Virus record (IMG/VR): IMGVR_UViG_3300044823_000261 | Coordinates: 1 to 47,350 of that record | Source: a virus | DNA: 47,350 nucleotides | Direction: 5' to 3' (one strand) | Shown: positions 14,538 through 22,865 of the stretch, one piece after another | Numbering within the stretch: the first letter of the stretch is position 1 | How the letters are laid out: each line of letters begins with the position of its first letter | Position numbers and translations under genes: made by a program | Notes under the pieces: model-generated | Told to the model about the DNA's origin: nothing | The model's database searches: none | What the model saw: the letters and a program-made list of their open reading frames with translations, nothing else

Positions 14538-15245
14538 ATGAATCAGTCAATGAATGACCTTGCACTTCTTGCCGTCGGAATGGGCGCGGGCCTTGCGCTG
14601 GCTCTCGTAGCTGTGATGGTTTATGCGCTCTACCGCACCGCTTCGGCCTTTTCCGCTAGCGTCACTTCCGCCCTGGCTCGTGCCTCTGACGCTCTTGCCA
14701 CTAGCAAACTCTCGATGGACCAGTTGCGCGGCGAAGTCACACTCGGTCTCTCGCGCCTCGATGCCGAACGGATGTACACGACCTCTCTCAGTCTTCAGCG
14801 ACTGGTCAAGTCCCTGACCATTCAGGTAGACACTTTACAGAAGGCTCTTTTCGCTCAGCCAGCCCAGCCGGCTTTGGACTTCACTCAGACCGGTATGGGG
14901 TTGGATGACGAAGCAGTGGAGGATGCGGTGAGGTACACGAGTCCGCTCCGGCCTCCTGACGACCCTCTGGCTGGTTTGACCGAAGCTGAGAAAGCGGTTC
15001 GTGTGCAGCAATTCTTTGAGCGGCGTCGGCAGGAGCAGGCATTGACGGGGCAGGCAGCTTACGCAACAGCGGGCCCTGGCAGTGTCTTTGGCTACTCCAC
15101 CCCTCCCGCCGCGGGCGCCGGTATCTACTCTTCCCTCCTCGACGAAGCCAACCAGCACCCCGTTCCGGTTCCTCCGCCGCTGGATTTCAGTGGGCTGGAA
15201 CTCGAAGAGGGGGTAGAATGGATGGAAAAGGGGGAACTTGGCTGA
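14538..15245 (+). CDS. Membrane-anchored coiled-coil protein, 235 aa
   Basis: The ATG at 14538 follows AGAAGGAGATC, one of the best ribosome sites in the window. Residues of about 8-30 (LALLAVGMGAGLALALVAVM) form a single transmembrane helix, followed by a long polar helix with SVTSALARASDALATSK and LQRLVKSLTIQVDTLQKAL. The C-terminal half is P/G-rich. It could be a lysis-related, superinfection-exclusion or assembly protein; there is no diagnostic motif. It directly precedes the terminase genes. Confidence 0.65.
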   Translation: MNQSMNDLALLAVGMGAGLALALVAVMVYALYRTASAFSASVTSALARASDALATSKLSMDQLRGEVTLGLSRLDAERMYTTSLSLQRLVKSLTIQVDTLQKALFAQPAQPALDFTQTGMGLDDEAVEDAVRYTSPLRPPDDPLAGLTEAEKAVRVQQFFERRRQEQALTGQAAYATAGPGSVFGYSTPPAAGAGIYSSLLDEANQHPVPVPPPLDFSGLELEEGVEWMEKGELG

Positions 15246-16030
15246 TGTTGACGGCGGCGCAGAAACCAGACTCCGAGACCAGTTCCCCTGTGGCCGCTGA
15301 TTCTTGTGTCCTCCTCGACTTTGTTCTCGCCGAGCCTACTATTCTCGATCAGCGTCGATTCTGGGCCAATCGCGCCGGCCAGTCTGTCGCTGACCTCGCT
15401 GTCAGTCAGTCCGTTAGCGTGGAGGAAATTGAGCGATCCCTTCTCCTGGTCCGCACTGACAACGAGCGCTATTCTGCCGCCGCCACTGGCCAGGCTGCGC
15501 GCAGACTCTTCTTCAATGCCTTGCCCAAAATAGCTTCTGCTCTTGATTCCGCTCTCTCAGCCACCAAATTTCAGGGTAAGAAGGTGGTGATGATCGACAA
15601 GGCTACTGGCGAGAAAGAGATCCTGGAGGAAGAAGTCGAGCGCCCGGACCATAGCGTTCGGCTGCAGGCCATCGACACCAGCAGGTTTATCCTCGCTGTC
15701 GTGCAGCCCCGTGACCCGGCCGTGCAGATCGTCAGCAATTCTCAGACCAATATCTTGAACCAGGCGCCCCAGGGAGGCCGCGGCGAGGGGGTGGCTGGGC
15801 TGACGAGTCCTGAAGCAGTCATCCGTGCCATCCAGGCTGAACGCTCTGCGCGGACGCTGACTGACGGCAAACAGGTGGGGCAACCAACCACTATCGAAGC
15901 TGTAAAGGAGGACGTTGTAATGCCCCGAGTACGCACAGGAGATTTGGAAGACGACGAACTAGTCGATGACGAATATGAGGATGCGGATGAGGACGAGGAC
16001 GAGGACGAAGACGAAGAGGATAAAGGTTAA
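15245..16030 (+). CDS. Putative terminase small subunit
   Basis: About 261 residues from ATG 15245, which overlaps the previous TGA; an in-frame ATG at 15218 is equally possible. The segment NRAGQSVADLAVSQSVSVEE followed by IERSLLLVRTDNERY resembles the DNA-binding helix-turn-helix of small terminases, which recognise the packaging site. The C-terminus is a long acidic run (DADEDEDEDEDEEDKG). The call is mainly positional, since the large subunit follows after one gene, plus the HTH. The acidic run's codons are also read in another frame by the next gene. Confidence 0.55.
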   Translation: MLTAAQKPDSETSSPVAADSCVLLDFVLAEPTILDQRRFWANRAGQSVADLAVSQSVSVEEIERSLLLVRTDNERYSAAATGQAARRLFFNALPKIASALDSALSATKFQGKKVVMIDKATGEKEILEEEVERPDHSVRLQAIDTSRFILAVVQPRDPAVQIVSNSQTNILNQAPQGGRGEGVAGLTSPEAVIRAIQAERSARTLTDGKQVGQPTTIEAVKEDVVMPRVRTGDLEDDELVDDEYEDADEDEDEDEDEEDKG

Positions 16031-16400
16031 ACGCTGGACCGACGCTGACTTGCGTCGTGCATTCAATGAGGCCAACTCTCGCTACTTCGGTGGGCGTCTG
16101 GAGGTCACGCGATTGCGGATTGCCCTTATTCCCGGTGGTTGGCTTGGCACTACGCATCGTGCTGTCTATCGCCAACTCTATGGTCCCCGTCCCAAGTATC
16201 GCCCTGTAGATCGCATCGAGTGGCACATTACAATCAACACTTGCTGCCTTTTTTCTCGTTCTCTTTGCATGAATACTTTGCTGCATGAGATGGTCCATGT
16301 CGAACAAGGCAACAAATACAGTTGCGGGCTGCGTGGGCGGAAGTTCAATAATCGAATGAAAGAATTGGCGGCGAGAGGGGCTTTTTGCGGTTTCTGGTAG
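15966..16400 (+). CDS. SprT-like zinc metallopeptidase domain protein
   Basis: Up to 144 residues; the real start may be any of several ATGs at 15966-15985. The body begins KRWTDADLRRAFNEANSRYF and carries NTLLHEMVHVEQGNKYSCGL followed by RGRKFNNRMKELAARGAF. HEMVH is the HExxH site. SprT proteins usually have a third histidine in an HGxxF motif; here the matching position reads RGRKF, so that ligand is replaced and activity is uncertain. The first 64 bases overlap the acidic tail of the small terminase in a different frame, giving an Arg/Thr/Lys-rich N-terminus. SprT/Spartan enzymes cut DNA-bound proteins; a packaging or maturation role is inference. Confidence 0.7.
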   Translation: MTNMRMRMRTRTRTKTKRIKVKRWTDADLRRAFNEANSRYFGGRLEVTRLRIALIPGGWLGTTHRAVYRQLYGPRPKYRPVDRIEWHITINTCCLFSRSLCMNTLLHEMVHVEQGNKYSCGLRGRKFNNRMKELAARGAFCGFW

Positions 16401-16408
16401 AAAAGGCG

Positions 16409-16414
16409 TAAACT
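16409..16414 (+). promoter_or_regulatory. TAAACT -10 candidate upstream of TerL
   Basis: TAAACT lies six bases before the TerL ATG at 16421 with no ribosome site between. It matches the -10 of the late motif (TANACT), but the upstream CCG block is not conserved, so support is weak. Confidence 0.3.
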
Positions 16415-16420
16415 CTCTTC

Positions 16421-18727
16421 ATGCGTCTTCACCGCGCCGACCCTTTGATTAACGACGCTATTGAAGCTCTTGATGAGAGGCTCGCTCAGGCCAAACGAGC
16501 CTACCCCAAAGGCTCCGACGACGAACGCAAGGAATTGGCTTGGTCTTATCTTTCCTCTGTCGAGCGATCTTTTATATACGGTGAAACCTCCCGTTGTTGT
16601 ACCGATCGTGTTTACTACCTCAATAACTACCATGTCATTCAGCCAGAAGGAGGCATCCTTACCTGTATGTCTCCGCTCTACGACTTGCAATGGATGATTG
16701 AGGAAGCCCTTGCGAAGAAATTGGCTGAAGACGGTCGCGCTTTCTTGGTCATCGACAAGCCTCGTCAATCCGGTGGGACCGAATATTGTAATGGAGTCAT
16801 GTGCTGGCGGACCTTCTTCCTTCCCAATGCTTTTACTCTCTCCGTTGCGCAGAATCCTAAAACCGCTGCGTGGATTCAACGTAAAATCAATGTAGCTTAC
16901 GACAGTATCCCCTGGTGGATGCGTGTTGAAAGGCAGTACCATCAGCGTGGGGAATATTTGGAGTTTGGTAGGAAAGATGAGAGTAAGAGGTCAACTGATC
17001 CCGGTCTAGGAACTATCGTAGTTACTACTCATGCGGGTGAAACCGGAGGTGTGGCAATTGGAAAGTCGGTACGCAGTCTGCATATGTCAGAGACTTCAAG
17101 ATGGCCAGCGAGCGACATTTTCAGTTCCGACATCAAGCCTTCCCTCGAAAAAGCTCCTGATCCTATCGTTCTTGCCGAATCCACACCCAACGGCATGTCC
17201 AACTTTCATCACGACCTCTGGATGGCCGCCACCGACGATCGCGACGAGGATACTGATTGGACCCCGGTCTTTCTTCCGTCCTATCGAGACAGTAAGAATT
17301 CTCGTACAATTCGTCCTCGCCAGCAGCCTTTCGTGCTGACTGCCGAGGAGCAGAAGGTTCAAACTCGGGTTCAAATCGAAGAGGATTTTAAGATCACTCC
17401 TGAATTCTGGAACTTCCGTCGTCGCGGGATTAAGGATTCGATTGCTGAGTCAGGTTTTCCTTATGGCCACCTTGAATGCTACGCCATCACTCCGCGCGAG
17501 TCTTTCCAGGCTTCTGGCTATTCCGCCTTCGCCCGCCACAAACTCGATCAGCAAGAGGCCAATATCCGCCAGCCGCTGTGGGTCGGGGAAATCATCTTTA
17601 AGGGCCGCGGCGAGGTTCCTAAAGTCCATCTGGAATACATGCTCGACGCGGCAGGCCACTATCGTGACGTTGCCTTGCCACGCCGGGGAACGATGGGCGG
17701 CAGGCTCTATCTCTGGGAGCAGCCCGATTCTTCCGCTATATACTACTTGGCCGCTGACGCCGGCGAGGGAATTGGTCAGGACTTCTCTGTTGGCCAAGTC
17801 CTCAAGGCTGGATTCCTGAATGAGCCAGATATTCAGGTGGGGGAATGGGTCGGCAACGACGAGCCGCCCGAGGCGTTTGGCCGGATCATGTACGCTATCG
17901 GTACCTACTTCAATCGCAGCGAGATTGCTGTCGAATACAATGGCCCTGGTCGCTCGACTGCTGACTACCTGATGAACCAACTGGAGTATCCGCGCATCTA
18001 CATTCCTCGCCGCACCGACCATTTCAAAGCGCAGGTAGCATCCTATGCTCATTGGCAGACGACGCCTAAAACCAAGCCCTTGCTGAAGAACAAGATGAAT
18101 GAGACTTTGCTGGAGGACGGGATAACAATTCAGTCGGGGTACACTTTGGACGAGTTGCGAGCTTGCGAGACGGAGGGAGAGGGGTTCAGCGCGCCTGTTG
18201 GTCATGACGATGCTGCGATGTCAATCTGCATCGCGCTCTACTGCCTTCGCCAGACTGCCCCCGATCTTCGCAGGCCAGCGGGTTCATCCACCGCGGCCAC
18301 TACATCCGTCGCTGCCGTTCGCGCTCTTCATCCTCCAGTCGGCGCTGTCATCTACGGAGTCTACGACCCGCTTTACCGGCTACGCCACCAGGAGAGGTCG
18401 CTGCAGGCGGCGGAGGATCTGGTCAAGGCTAATCCTGACTGGATCATTCGTCCAATTCGTGTCAGCAAGGCCAACACCGCCTTCAGCGTCATCCACCACG
18501 GCCGTGGAATCGAAAACGAACTTTATCGGGGTGGGATGCAGGATCGGGAGATCAATCCGGCTATCGTCACGCAATTCGCTTCGGTAACCGGCCGGCTGGA
18601 GGGGATGTTCAATCGGGCCAGTGCGGGCTATGGCGCCGCTTCGCCGGGGGCTGATGCCGCGCAATGGGATTCGGCTTTGGGGGATTTAGGTGGAGGGGAT
18701 TTGGGCGGGTGGAACGAAATGGTGTAG
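16421..18727 (+). CDS. terL: Terminase large subunit
   Basis: 768 residues, large for the family. The ATPase half has a Walker A-like loop VIDKPRQSGGTEYCNG (about 113-125), a Walker B-like strand with acidic end SLHMSETSRW (about 219-228) and a coupling motif LAESTPNGM (about 251-259). The nuclease half has the acidic residues of an RNase H-like site: LAADAGEGIGQDFS (about 443-456), AVEYNGPG (503-510) and VGHDDAAM (593-600). The enzyme pumps and cuts DNA at the portal. About 150 extra C-terminal residues follow the nuclease and end in a G-rich tail. Confidence 0.93.
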   Translation: MRLHRADPLINDAIEALDERLAQAKRAYPKGSDDERKELAWSYLSSVERSFIYGETSRCCTDRVYYLNNYHVIQPEGGILTCMSPLYDLQWMIEEALAKKLAEDGRAFLVIDKPRQSGGTEYCNGVMCWRTFFLPNAFTLSVAQNPKTAAWIQRKINVAYDSIPWWMRVERQYHQRGEYLEFGRKDESKRSTDPGLGTIVVTTHAGETGGVAIGKSVRSLHMSETSRWPASDIFSSDIKPSLEKAPDPIVLAESTPNGMSNFHHDLWMAATDDRDEDTDWTPVFLPSYRDSKNSRTIRPRQQPFVLTAEEQKVQTRVQIEEDFKITPEFWNFRRRGIKDSIAESGFPYGHLECYAITPRESFQASGYSAFARHKLDQQEANIRQPLWVGEIIFKGRGEVPKVHLEYMLDAAGHYRDVALPRRGTMGGRLYLWEQPDSSAIYYLAADAGEGIGQDFSVGQVLKAGFLNEPDIQVGEWVGNDEPPEAFGRIMYAIGTYFNRSEIAVEYNGPGRSTADYLMNQLEYPRIYIPRRTDHFKAQVASYAHWQTTPKTKPLLKNKMNETLLEDGITIQSGYTLDELRACETEGEGFSAPVGHDDAAMSICIALYCLRQTAPDLRRPAGSSTAATTSVAAVRALHPPVGAVIYGVYDPLYRLRHQERSLQAAEDLVKANPDWIIRPIRVSKANTAFSVIHHGRGIENELYRGGMQDREINPAIVTQFASVTGRLEGMFNRASAGYGAASPGADAAQWDSALGDLGGGDLGGWNEMV

Positions 18728-18779
18728 CCAGCTAGCTCGGCAAGTAGTAAGCTTTTCTCAGCCCAAGGAGCTTTCTTCC

Positions 18780-19541
18780 ATGTCATCTCAATCAGGTTTT
18801 ACCGGCTACTGGTGCTCCGCTTGCGACAAAGCGGGCACTCCCGCCCGTCTCATCCGCCAAATGGGCGCCAAGCAGGAAGGGATGCTGCTGAAGTGCCAAT
18901 CTTGCGGCCGTGTCTACTCCTACGCCGCTGTGTCCGATCCCGCCAACCCCAACCGGCCTCGTATGGACAAGATTGATTTCGTTGAGAAGCAGCCGGCAGG
19001 CACGATCATTCTTCCTCTCTGGCTCCATCCTGAAGTTGCCGAGGCCCTCCGCCAGAAATTCCCTTCCAACCTTCTGACCACACTCTCTTCCGCCAACACC
19101 GCTCTCGCCGACCCCGATTCCGTTCTGATCGAGGGCCAATACGCCCGAGAGATGGCTGGGTTGGGGATTAAGACCGGCAGGCAGGTGCTCGGCATGGCCA
19201 AGGAGTTGAAGGAACTGCGCGAGGCCAACGCGGCGATGAAGCTGAAGGAGGAGACGTTGCGGCAGTTCTTCGGCGGGATGGGGTTGGCGATGCCGCAGAT
19301 GGCCAGCCAGCCGGCGAGCCCCTCAGCGGATAATCTCGCCGCCCCTGTTGATGCCGCGGGCAATGTTCTTGCCCCGCCTCATGCCAATTTTGCATCTCTG
19401 CGTGATGACGGCAGTGGTCTGCTGGTCCCGGCGGATGGGTCGGACCCGATGGCCGGGCCGGGGGGCCAATTTGCGTTTCCGACCGGCGCGGCGCCAGCGG
19501 CGGATGCAAGGCCGCCGTTTGTGACTACAAATCTTCGCTGA
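18780..19541 (+). CDS. Zinc-ribbon head-region protein, 253 aa
   Basis: The ATG at 18780 follows CCCAAGGAGC. A zinc ribbon at the N-terminus uses Cys12/Cys15 (WCSACDK) and Cys39/Cys42 (KCQSCGR). A helical middle (RQVLGMAKELKELREANAAM) and a low-complexity C-terminus rich in P, A and G (MASQPASPSADNLAAP) follow. It sits between TerL and portal, so a structural or packaging accessory role is likely; the family is unknown. Confidence 0.65.
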   Translation: MSSQSGFTGYWCSACDKAGTPARLIRQMGAKQEGMLLKCQSCGRVYSYAAVSDPANPNRPRMDKIDFVEKQPAGTIILPLWLHPEVAEALRQKFPSNLLTTLSSANTALADPDSVLIEGQYAREMAGLGIKTGRQVLGMAKELKELREANAAMKLKEETLRQFFGGMGLAMPQMASQPASPSADNLAAPVDAAGNVLAPPHANFASLRDDGSGLLVPADGSDPMAGPGGQFAFPTGAAPAADARPPFVTTNLR

Positions 19542-19563
19542 ATCCTTCGATGGCCTAGCCTTT

Positions 19564-19584
19564 CCGCTTCCTTGGCTGTACACT
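19564..19584 (+). promoter_or_regulatory. Late promoter motif, portal copy (leaderless)
   Basis: CCG (19564-19566), CTT, nine bases, TACACT (19579-19584), then exactly seven bases to the portal ATG at 19592. No ribosome site is present. The layout matches copies at 27658, 30153, 38056 and 45702. Confidence 0.6.
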
Positions 19585-19591
19585 GCCGCCG

Positions 19592-21520
19592 ATGGCCACG
19601 CAGACTAGCCCGATCTCCGTTTCCGCTCGTTCTTCAGTCCCTTCTTACGCAGGCCGGCCCGACTTGCCGATGCCTTGGGATAGGCTGGAGGGAGATGTCA
19701 TCGCCTGGGCTGATCGCGCCTTCCTTCAGGCTCGCTCTTCTGCCGCTTCCTCCCCCATCACCTCGCTGATCCCTCGCATTATCCAGTACCTTTCTGGCAG
19801 CCAGTGGCCGGCTCGTCCCACTGCCTACGGCAACTCGCGCCCCGTCACCAACCGAATGTTTCGCCAGTATTGGGAACTTGTCTCGCTCCTGACCGACGGT
19901 AAGCCCGAGCCTCAAATCCGCTGCTACGACACCGAAGACGGTTACAGCGAGACCCAGCGCCTCTTGACCTCTCTGCTCGAACCCTGGGCCGCCAATCCCT
20001 CCTTTCACGACGCTTTTCAGGACATCGTGGGGTTTGGACTCCTGGCTCATGGTGTTGGTAAGGTGGAATGGAACCGGCACCTCGCTGGAGGCTTGGGCGA
20101 CACCGCCCTCCTTTCGATCAACCCTCTCAATTTCTACAAGCTGGGTGCCAACGGCCCTTCGACTCCTATTCCTGAATGCGAATGCCTGATCGAGACACGC
20201 ACGGTAACGATCGAATCTCTGGCCCGCCGTTATGGCCGCGAGATGGTTCGGCTCATTAAACCTGACGCCTCCGCTTCCGCCTCGTCTGGGCCAATGCGGC
20301 CCTCGGGTACTTCCTCCGAGCAGTGGGGGAAATACTCGCCGCAGATGCAAGCGCTTATTGGCCGGGTGGCCGGAGCGAACGGCTTGACCAGCCAGAGTGA
20401 TCTTCTTTATCCCACGGTTGATGAGCGCATATTCTGGCTTCAGGACCCGGCCTTGAACGAATCCTCCACCACACGGCGAGTTGGAGGCCATGTCCGTAGC
20501 AAATCGGGAGAGATTGCCTGGGCCAACTGGAGCTACTGGGTCGAGCCCGGCCAGCCCCTTTTTCCCCGCGGTCGAGTCTTCTCCGTCGCCGGCGGCCGCG
20601 TAATGGAAGACACCTGCAATCCTTATTTTCACAATCTCGGCCCGGGGCCTTATGTGGAATTTCTTCCTCTGCGCACTCCTTGGCTGTCTCCCGCCTCGAT
20701 GTCACTGATGGGGAATCTTATTGGTCCGCAGGACATCCTGAATCGTCTGATGGCTGGGATGATAGAAACCATCAAGGCTGGATTGACGCCGACGATTATC
20801 ACCCCTACCGACGCCATCTCCCGCGCCGATCTCGACAACCTTTCGACCACCATCTCTGGTGGCAAGATCGAGTACAACGCGCTGCGGTCAGGCGGCCAGA
20901 TTCCGAAGTTCCGCGAGCAACCTCAATTCCCCACCGCGGCTATGAACATATATCAGAATGTGATGCGGGAGATGGACCAGACTACTGGCTCGGCAGCGGT
21001 GGACGCGGCTGCGCAGAAGGAGCAAATTCCCTCCCACGATACGATGGAGATGATTCAGAACTCGCGGTCGTCGATGGTCAGGCTTATAGGGAGGCGGTTG
21101 GAAGAGTTTATGAATAGGACTGGCCAGATGGTCGTCAGCAACATGCTGCAATACTATTCAATGGGCCACCGAACTGCAATTTTGGGTGAAAAAGGTATGT
21201 CGGGATGGGACTTTAATCCGATGTATGGAAGTCTTATGCAGCGCGGGATGGCGCCGGAGAAGTTCGTCAGGAAATTCCAATTCTCGATCCGACCCGGCTC
21301 GGCGCTCAGCTTTGACAAGGAGACTCGTGCGCAGATGGCTGTGGTGCTGGCGCGGCAAGGTGTGTTGTCGAATCAGCAGGTGCTGATTGCCCTCAATGCT
21401 GCGGGCGCGAACATTAATATTGGGGAGAACCAAAAACAGTTGCAGCAAGAAGCACTTCAAAAAATGGCGATTATGGCGCTAATGGGTGGGGGGAAGGGTA
21501 AAGGAAAGGGAGGGAAGTAG
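19592..21520 (+). CDS. Portal protein
   Basis: 642 residues located between TerL and the head genes. Segments typical of portal proteins of short-tailed phages are visible: PRIIQYLSGSQWPARPTAYG, NRMFRQYWELVSLLTDGKPE, GFGLLAHGVGKVEWN, GPYVEFLPLRTPWLSPASMS, and a long central stretch on MAGMIETIKAGLTPTI and QNVMREMDQTTGSAAVDAAA (the stem/wing helix region). The C-terminal 20 residues are Gly/Lys-rich. It forms the dodecameric DNA gate. The identification rests on length, position and motif-like composition, not on an alignment. Confidence 0.8.
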   Translation: MATQTSPISVSARSSVPSYAGRPDLPMPWDRLEGDVIAWADRAFLQARSSAASSPITSLIPRIIQYLSGSQWPARPTAYGNSRPVTNRMFRQYWELVSLLTDGKPEPQIRCYDTEDGYSETQRLLTSLLEPWAANPSFHDAFQDIVGFGLLAHGVGKVEWNRHLAGGLGDTALLSINPLNFYKLGANGPSTPIPECECLIETRTVTIESLARRYGREMVRLIKPDASASASSGPMRPSGTSSEQWGKYSPQMQALIGRVAGANGLTSQSDLLYPTVDERIFWLQDPALNESSTTRRVGGHVRSKSGEIAWANWSYWVEPGQPLFPRGRVFSVAGGRVMEDTCNPYFHNLGPGPYVEFLPLRTPWLSPASMSLMGNLIGPQDILNRLMAGMIETIKAGLTPTIITPTDAISRADLDNLSTTISGGKIEYNALRSGGQIPKFREQPQFPTAAMNIYQNVMREMDQTTGSAAVDAAAQKEQIPSHDTMEMIQNSRSSMVRLIGRRLEEFMNRTGQMVVSNMLQYYSMGHRTAILGEKGMSGWDFNPMYGSLMQRGMAPEKFVRKFQFSIRPGSALSFDKETRAQMAVVLARQGVLSNQQVLIALNAAGANINIGENQKQLQQEALQKMAIMALMGGGKGKGKGGK

Positions 21521-21522
21521 AG

Positions 21523-21705
21523 ATGCCATTCAAATCCAAAGCGCAGCAACGGCTCTTCTTCGCCAAGGAATCTCGTGGTGAACTCCCCCGTGGGACTGCT
21601 CATCGATGGGCCTCGGAAACTCCGAATATCCGTCGGCTGCCTAATCGAAAGCACAAACGCAAGTCCGCTGCTCGATCGCATCAGCGCAAGGAGACCCGTC
21701 GATGA
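21523..21705 (+). CDS. Small basic phage protein, 60 aa
   Basis: MPFKSKAQQRLFFAKESRGE then LPRGTAHRWASETPNIRRLP. The MPFKSKAQxRxxFA start and WAxETP-x-x-LP pattern is one I associate with many phages, always near head genes, with no known role. The end is K/R-rich. It follows the portal stop by two bases. Confidence 0.75.
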   Translation: MPFKSKAQQRLFFAKESRGELPRGTAHRWASETPNIRRLPNRKHKRKSAARSHQRKETRR

Positions 21706-21860
21706 AATCCCTCCAGACCAAGCGCAAGTTCTCCCGTGGCAGCCAGCGTAAGCCTGTTCGTTCCATCCTCGGTCGTGCCGGCGGCCCCAGTTCCCTCCGT
21801 CAAGCTGCCCGCCAATCGCAACGAATGCACTCGCGGCGGACTGGGTTTCGCGGTCTCTGA
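21702..21860 (+). CDS. Basic mini-protein, 52 aa
   Basis: The ATG overlaps the previous TGA. The sequence MKSLQTKRKFSRGSQRKPVR continues with SILGRAGGPSSLRQAARQSQ and RMHSRRTGFRGL. About a third of the residues are Arg/Lys. Possibly DNA-condensing or packaged with the genome (inference). Confidence 0.55.
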   Translation: MKSLQTKRKFSRGSQRKPVRSILGRAGGPSSLRQAARQSQRMHSRRTGFRGL

Positions 21861-21864
21861 AGAG

Positions 21865-21893
21865 TTGACATTCCGACAATTTACCTTTCTACT
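21865..21893 (+). promoter_or_regulatory. Sigma70-like promoter candidate
   Basis: TTGACA (21865-21870), 17-base spacer, TCTACT (21888-21893). It lies 90 bases upstream of the 21-residue mini-gene and could boost scaffold and capsid expression. Confidence 0.4.
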
Positions 21894-21982
21894 GTCTCCG
21901 ACAGGCAGCAATGCCTACCCGATGGTGGAGGCCACCGTTACCAAAACCCCGTTACACGTCCTTACGGAAAGGAGATTTCACC

Positions 21983-22048
21983 ATGCCTCGTCATCGTGTA
22001 AAGCGGACTGTCAAGCGTGAAGCGAAGCGCAAAGCCAAGCGCGCCTAG
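21983..22048 (+). CDS. Lys/Arg-rich mini-protein, 21 aa
   Basis: MPRHRVKRTVKREAKRKAKR and a final Ala. It is preceded by GGAAAGGAGATTTCACC, a textbook ribosome site, and has its own promoter candidate and a downstream stem-loop. Its length is below most gene finders' limit. It is the fourth most basic product in the head cluster; a role in DNA condensation or as a scaffold-binding peptide is a guess. Confidence 0.5.
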   Translation: MPRHRVKRTVKREAKRKAKRA

Positions 22049-22079
22049 TTTCACCAAGCCTCGAAAGAGGTCAACCCTG

Positions 22080-22099
22080 GTGGCCGGGTAACCGGCCAC
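22080..22099 (+). other. Perfect stem-loop with GTAA loop
   Basis: GTGGCCGG and CCGGCCAC pair perfectly (8 bp) around a GTAA tetraloop, 44 bases before the next ATG. No T-run follows, so it is more likely an RNA-stability, processing or pausing element than an intrinsic terminator. Confidence 0.5.
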
Positions 22100-22143
22100 T
22101 GGAAATTTCATAACTTTATCGCCCAAGAAGGAGAATCCATTCC

Positions 22144-22365
22144 ATGTCCACCGATACAGCCTCCGTTGAAAAAGGCAATCCTCGTGACGATCGCAGTCTC
22201 GAAGTCAGCTACGGCAAGCCGATCCCTCAGCCTAAGATGAAAAAGGGTGATTTCGTGGCTTTTGGCGAACTGGCTGGCTCAGAATCTGCCGCTCCCTCCG
22301 TCTCCGGCGCGCGCACCGGCACCCATTTTGTCGAATCCATCGACGCTGCTGAGAAGAACCTGTAA
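22144..22365 (+). CDS. Hypothetical protein, 73 aa
   Basis: MSTDTASVEKGNPRDDRSLE, with AAGAAGGAG upstream. Hydrophilic, with a short beta-like block (MKKGDFVAFGELAGSE). Function unknown; located in the scaffold/capsid operon. Confidence 0.65.
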   Translation: MSTDTASVEKGNPRDDRSLEVSYGKPIPQPKMKKGDFVAFGELAGSESAAPSVSGARTGTHFVESIDAAEKNL

Positions 22366-22405
22366 CCAGCGGGCCAGTAGACCAGCAGAAAGGAACTGAC
22401 CCGCC

Positions 22406-22816
22406 GTGGCCACCTCTCCCTTACCATCTTCGTCCGCTGCCATGCAATCCGGCAGCCCCACTGCGCCTCCCAACTTCTATGCCCAGGCCGCCACCGCTCA
22501 ACCAGTGGCCGCTGGCCAGCCCGCCGCTGCCGAAGACACCAAGAAATTCCGCACCGCGATGGAAAAGCTGCTCATGATCTTTGACAAGATGGAGAAGCTG
22601 AAGCCCAACGGGATTGATGTGTCGAAGAAAATCAAGTCCGTGGCCGACTCGTTGAAGGATTTGCGCAATGAAGTCTTTGAAGGCGAGGAAAGCGAAGGCG
22701 GGGATGGCACGGACACCGACATCGGCAGTTCCGCCGCGGCAGGTAACGCGGCTGCCGGAGCTTCACCCCCTCCTCCCCTGGCGGCAACCGGCGGCGTGGC
22801 CGGAACCGGAGCTTAG
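22406..22816 (+). CDS. Low-complexity head-region protein, 136 aa
   Basis: GTG start with AAAGGAACTG upstream. Pro/Ala/Ser-rich ends flank a helical core (KKFRTAMEKLLMIFDKMEKL then SKKIKSVADSLKDLRNEVFE). The layout (disordered ends, central coiled coil) is common in scaffold-type or minor head proteins. Function not established. Confidence 0.6.
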   Translation: MATSPLPSSSAAMQSGSPTAPPNFYAQAATAQPVAAGQPAAAEDTKKFRTAMEKLLMIFDKMEKLKPNGIDVSKKIKSVADSLKDLRNEVFEGEESEGGDGTDTDIGSSAAAGNAAAGASPPPPLAATGGVAGTGA

Positions 22817-22817
22817 T

Positions 22818-22835
22818 TTGAATAATCGGTAAACG
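22818..22835 (+). promoter_or_regulatory. Late promoter motif, scaffold copy (partial)
   Basis: TTG (22818-22820), nine bases, TAAACG (22830-22835). It matches the spacing of the late motif, but the CCG block is absent. The scaffold gene starts 30 bases downstream with its own ribosome site. Confidence 0.35.
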
Positions 22836-22865
22836 CTAACCCACCCTACCCCAAGGAGACTCATC

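Noticed and set aside
19634-20632. 332-codon minus-strand frame opposite the portal gene
   Set aside because: Antisense shadow produced by GC-rich third positions; the plus frame has clear portal-like content.
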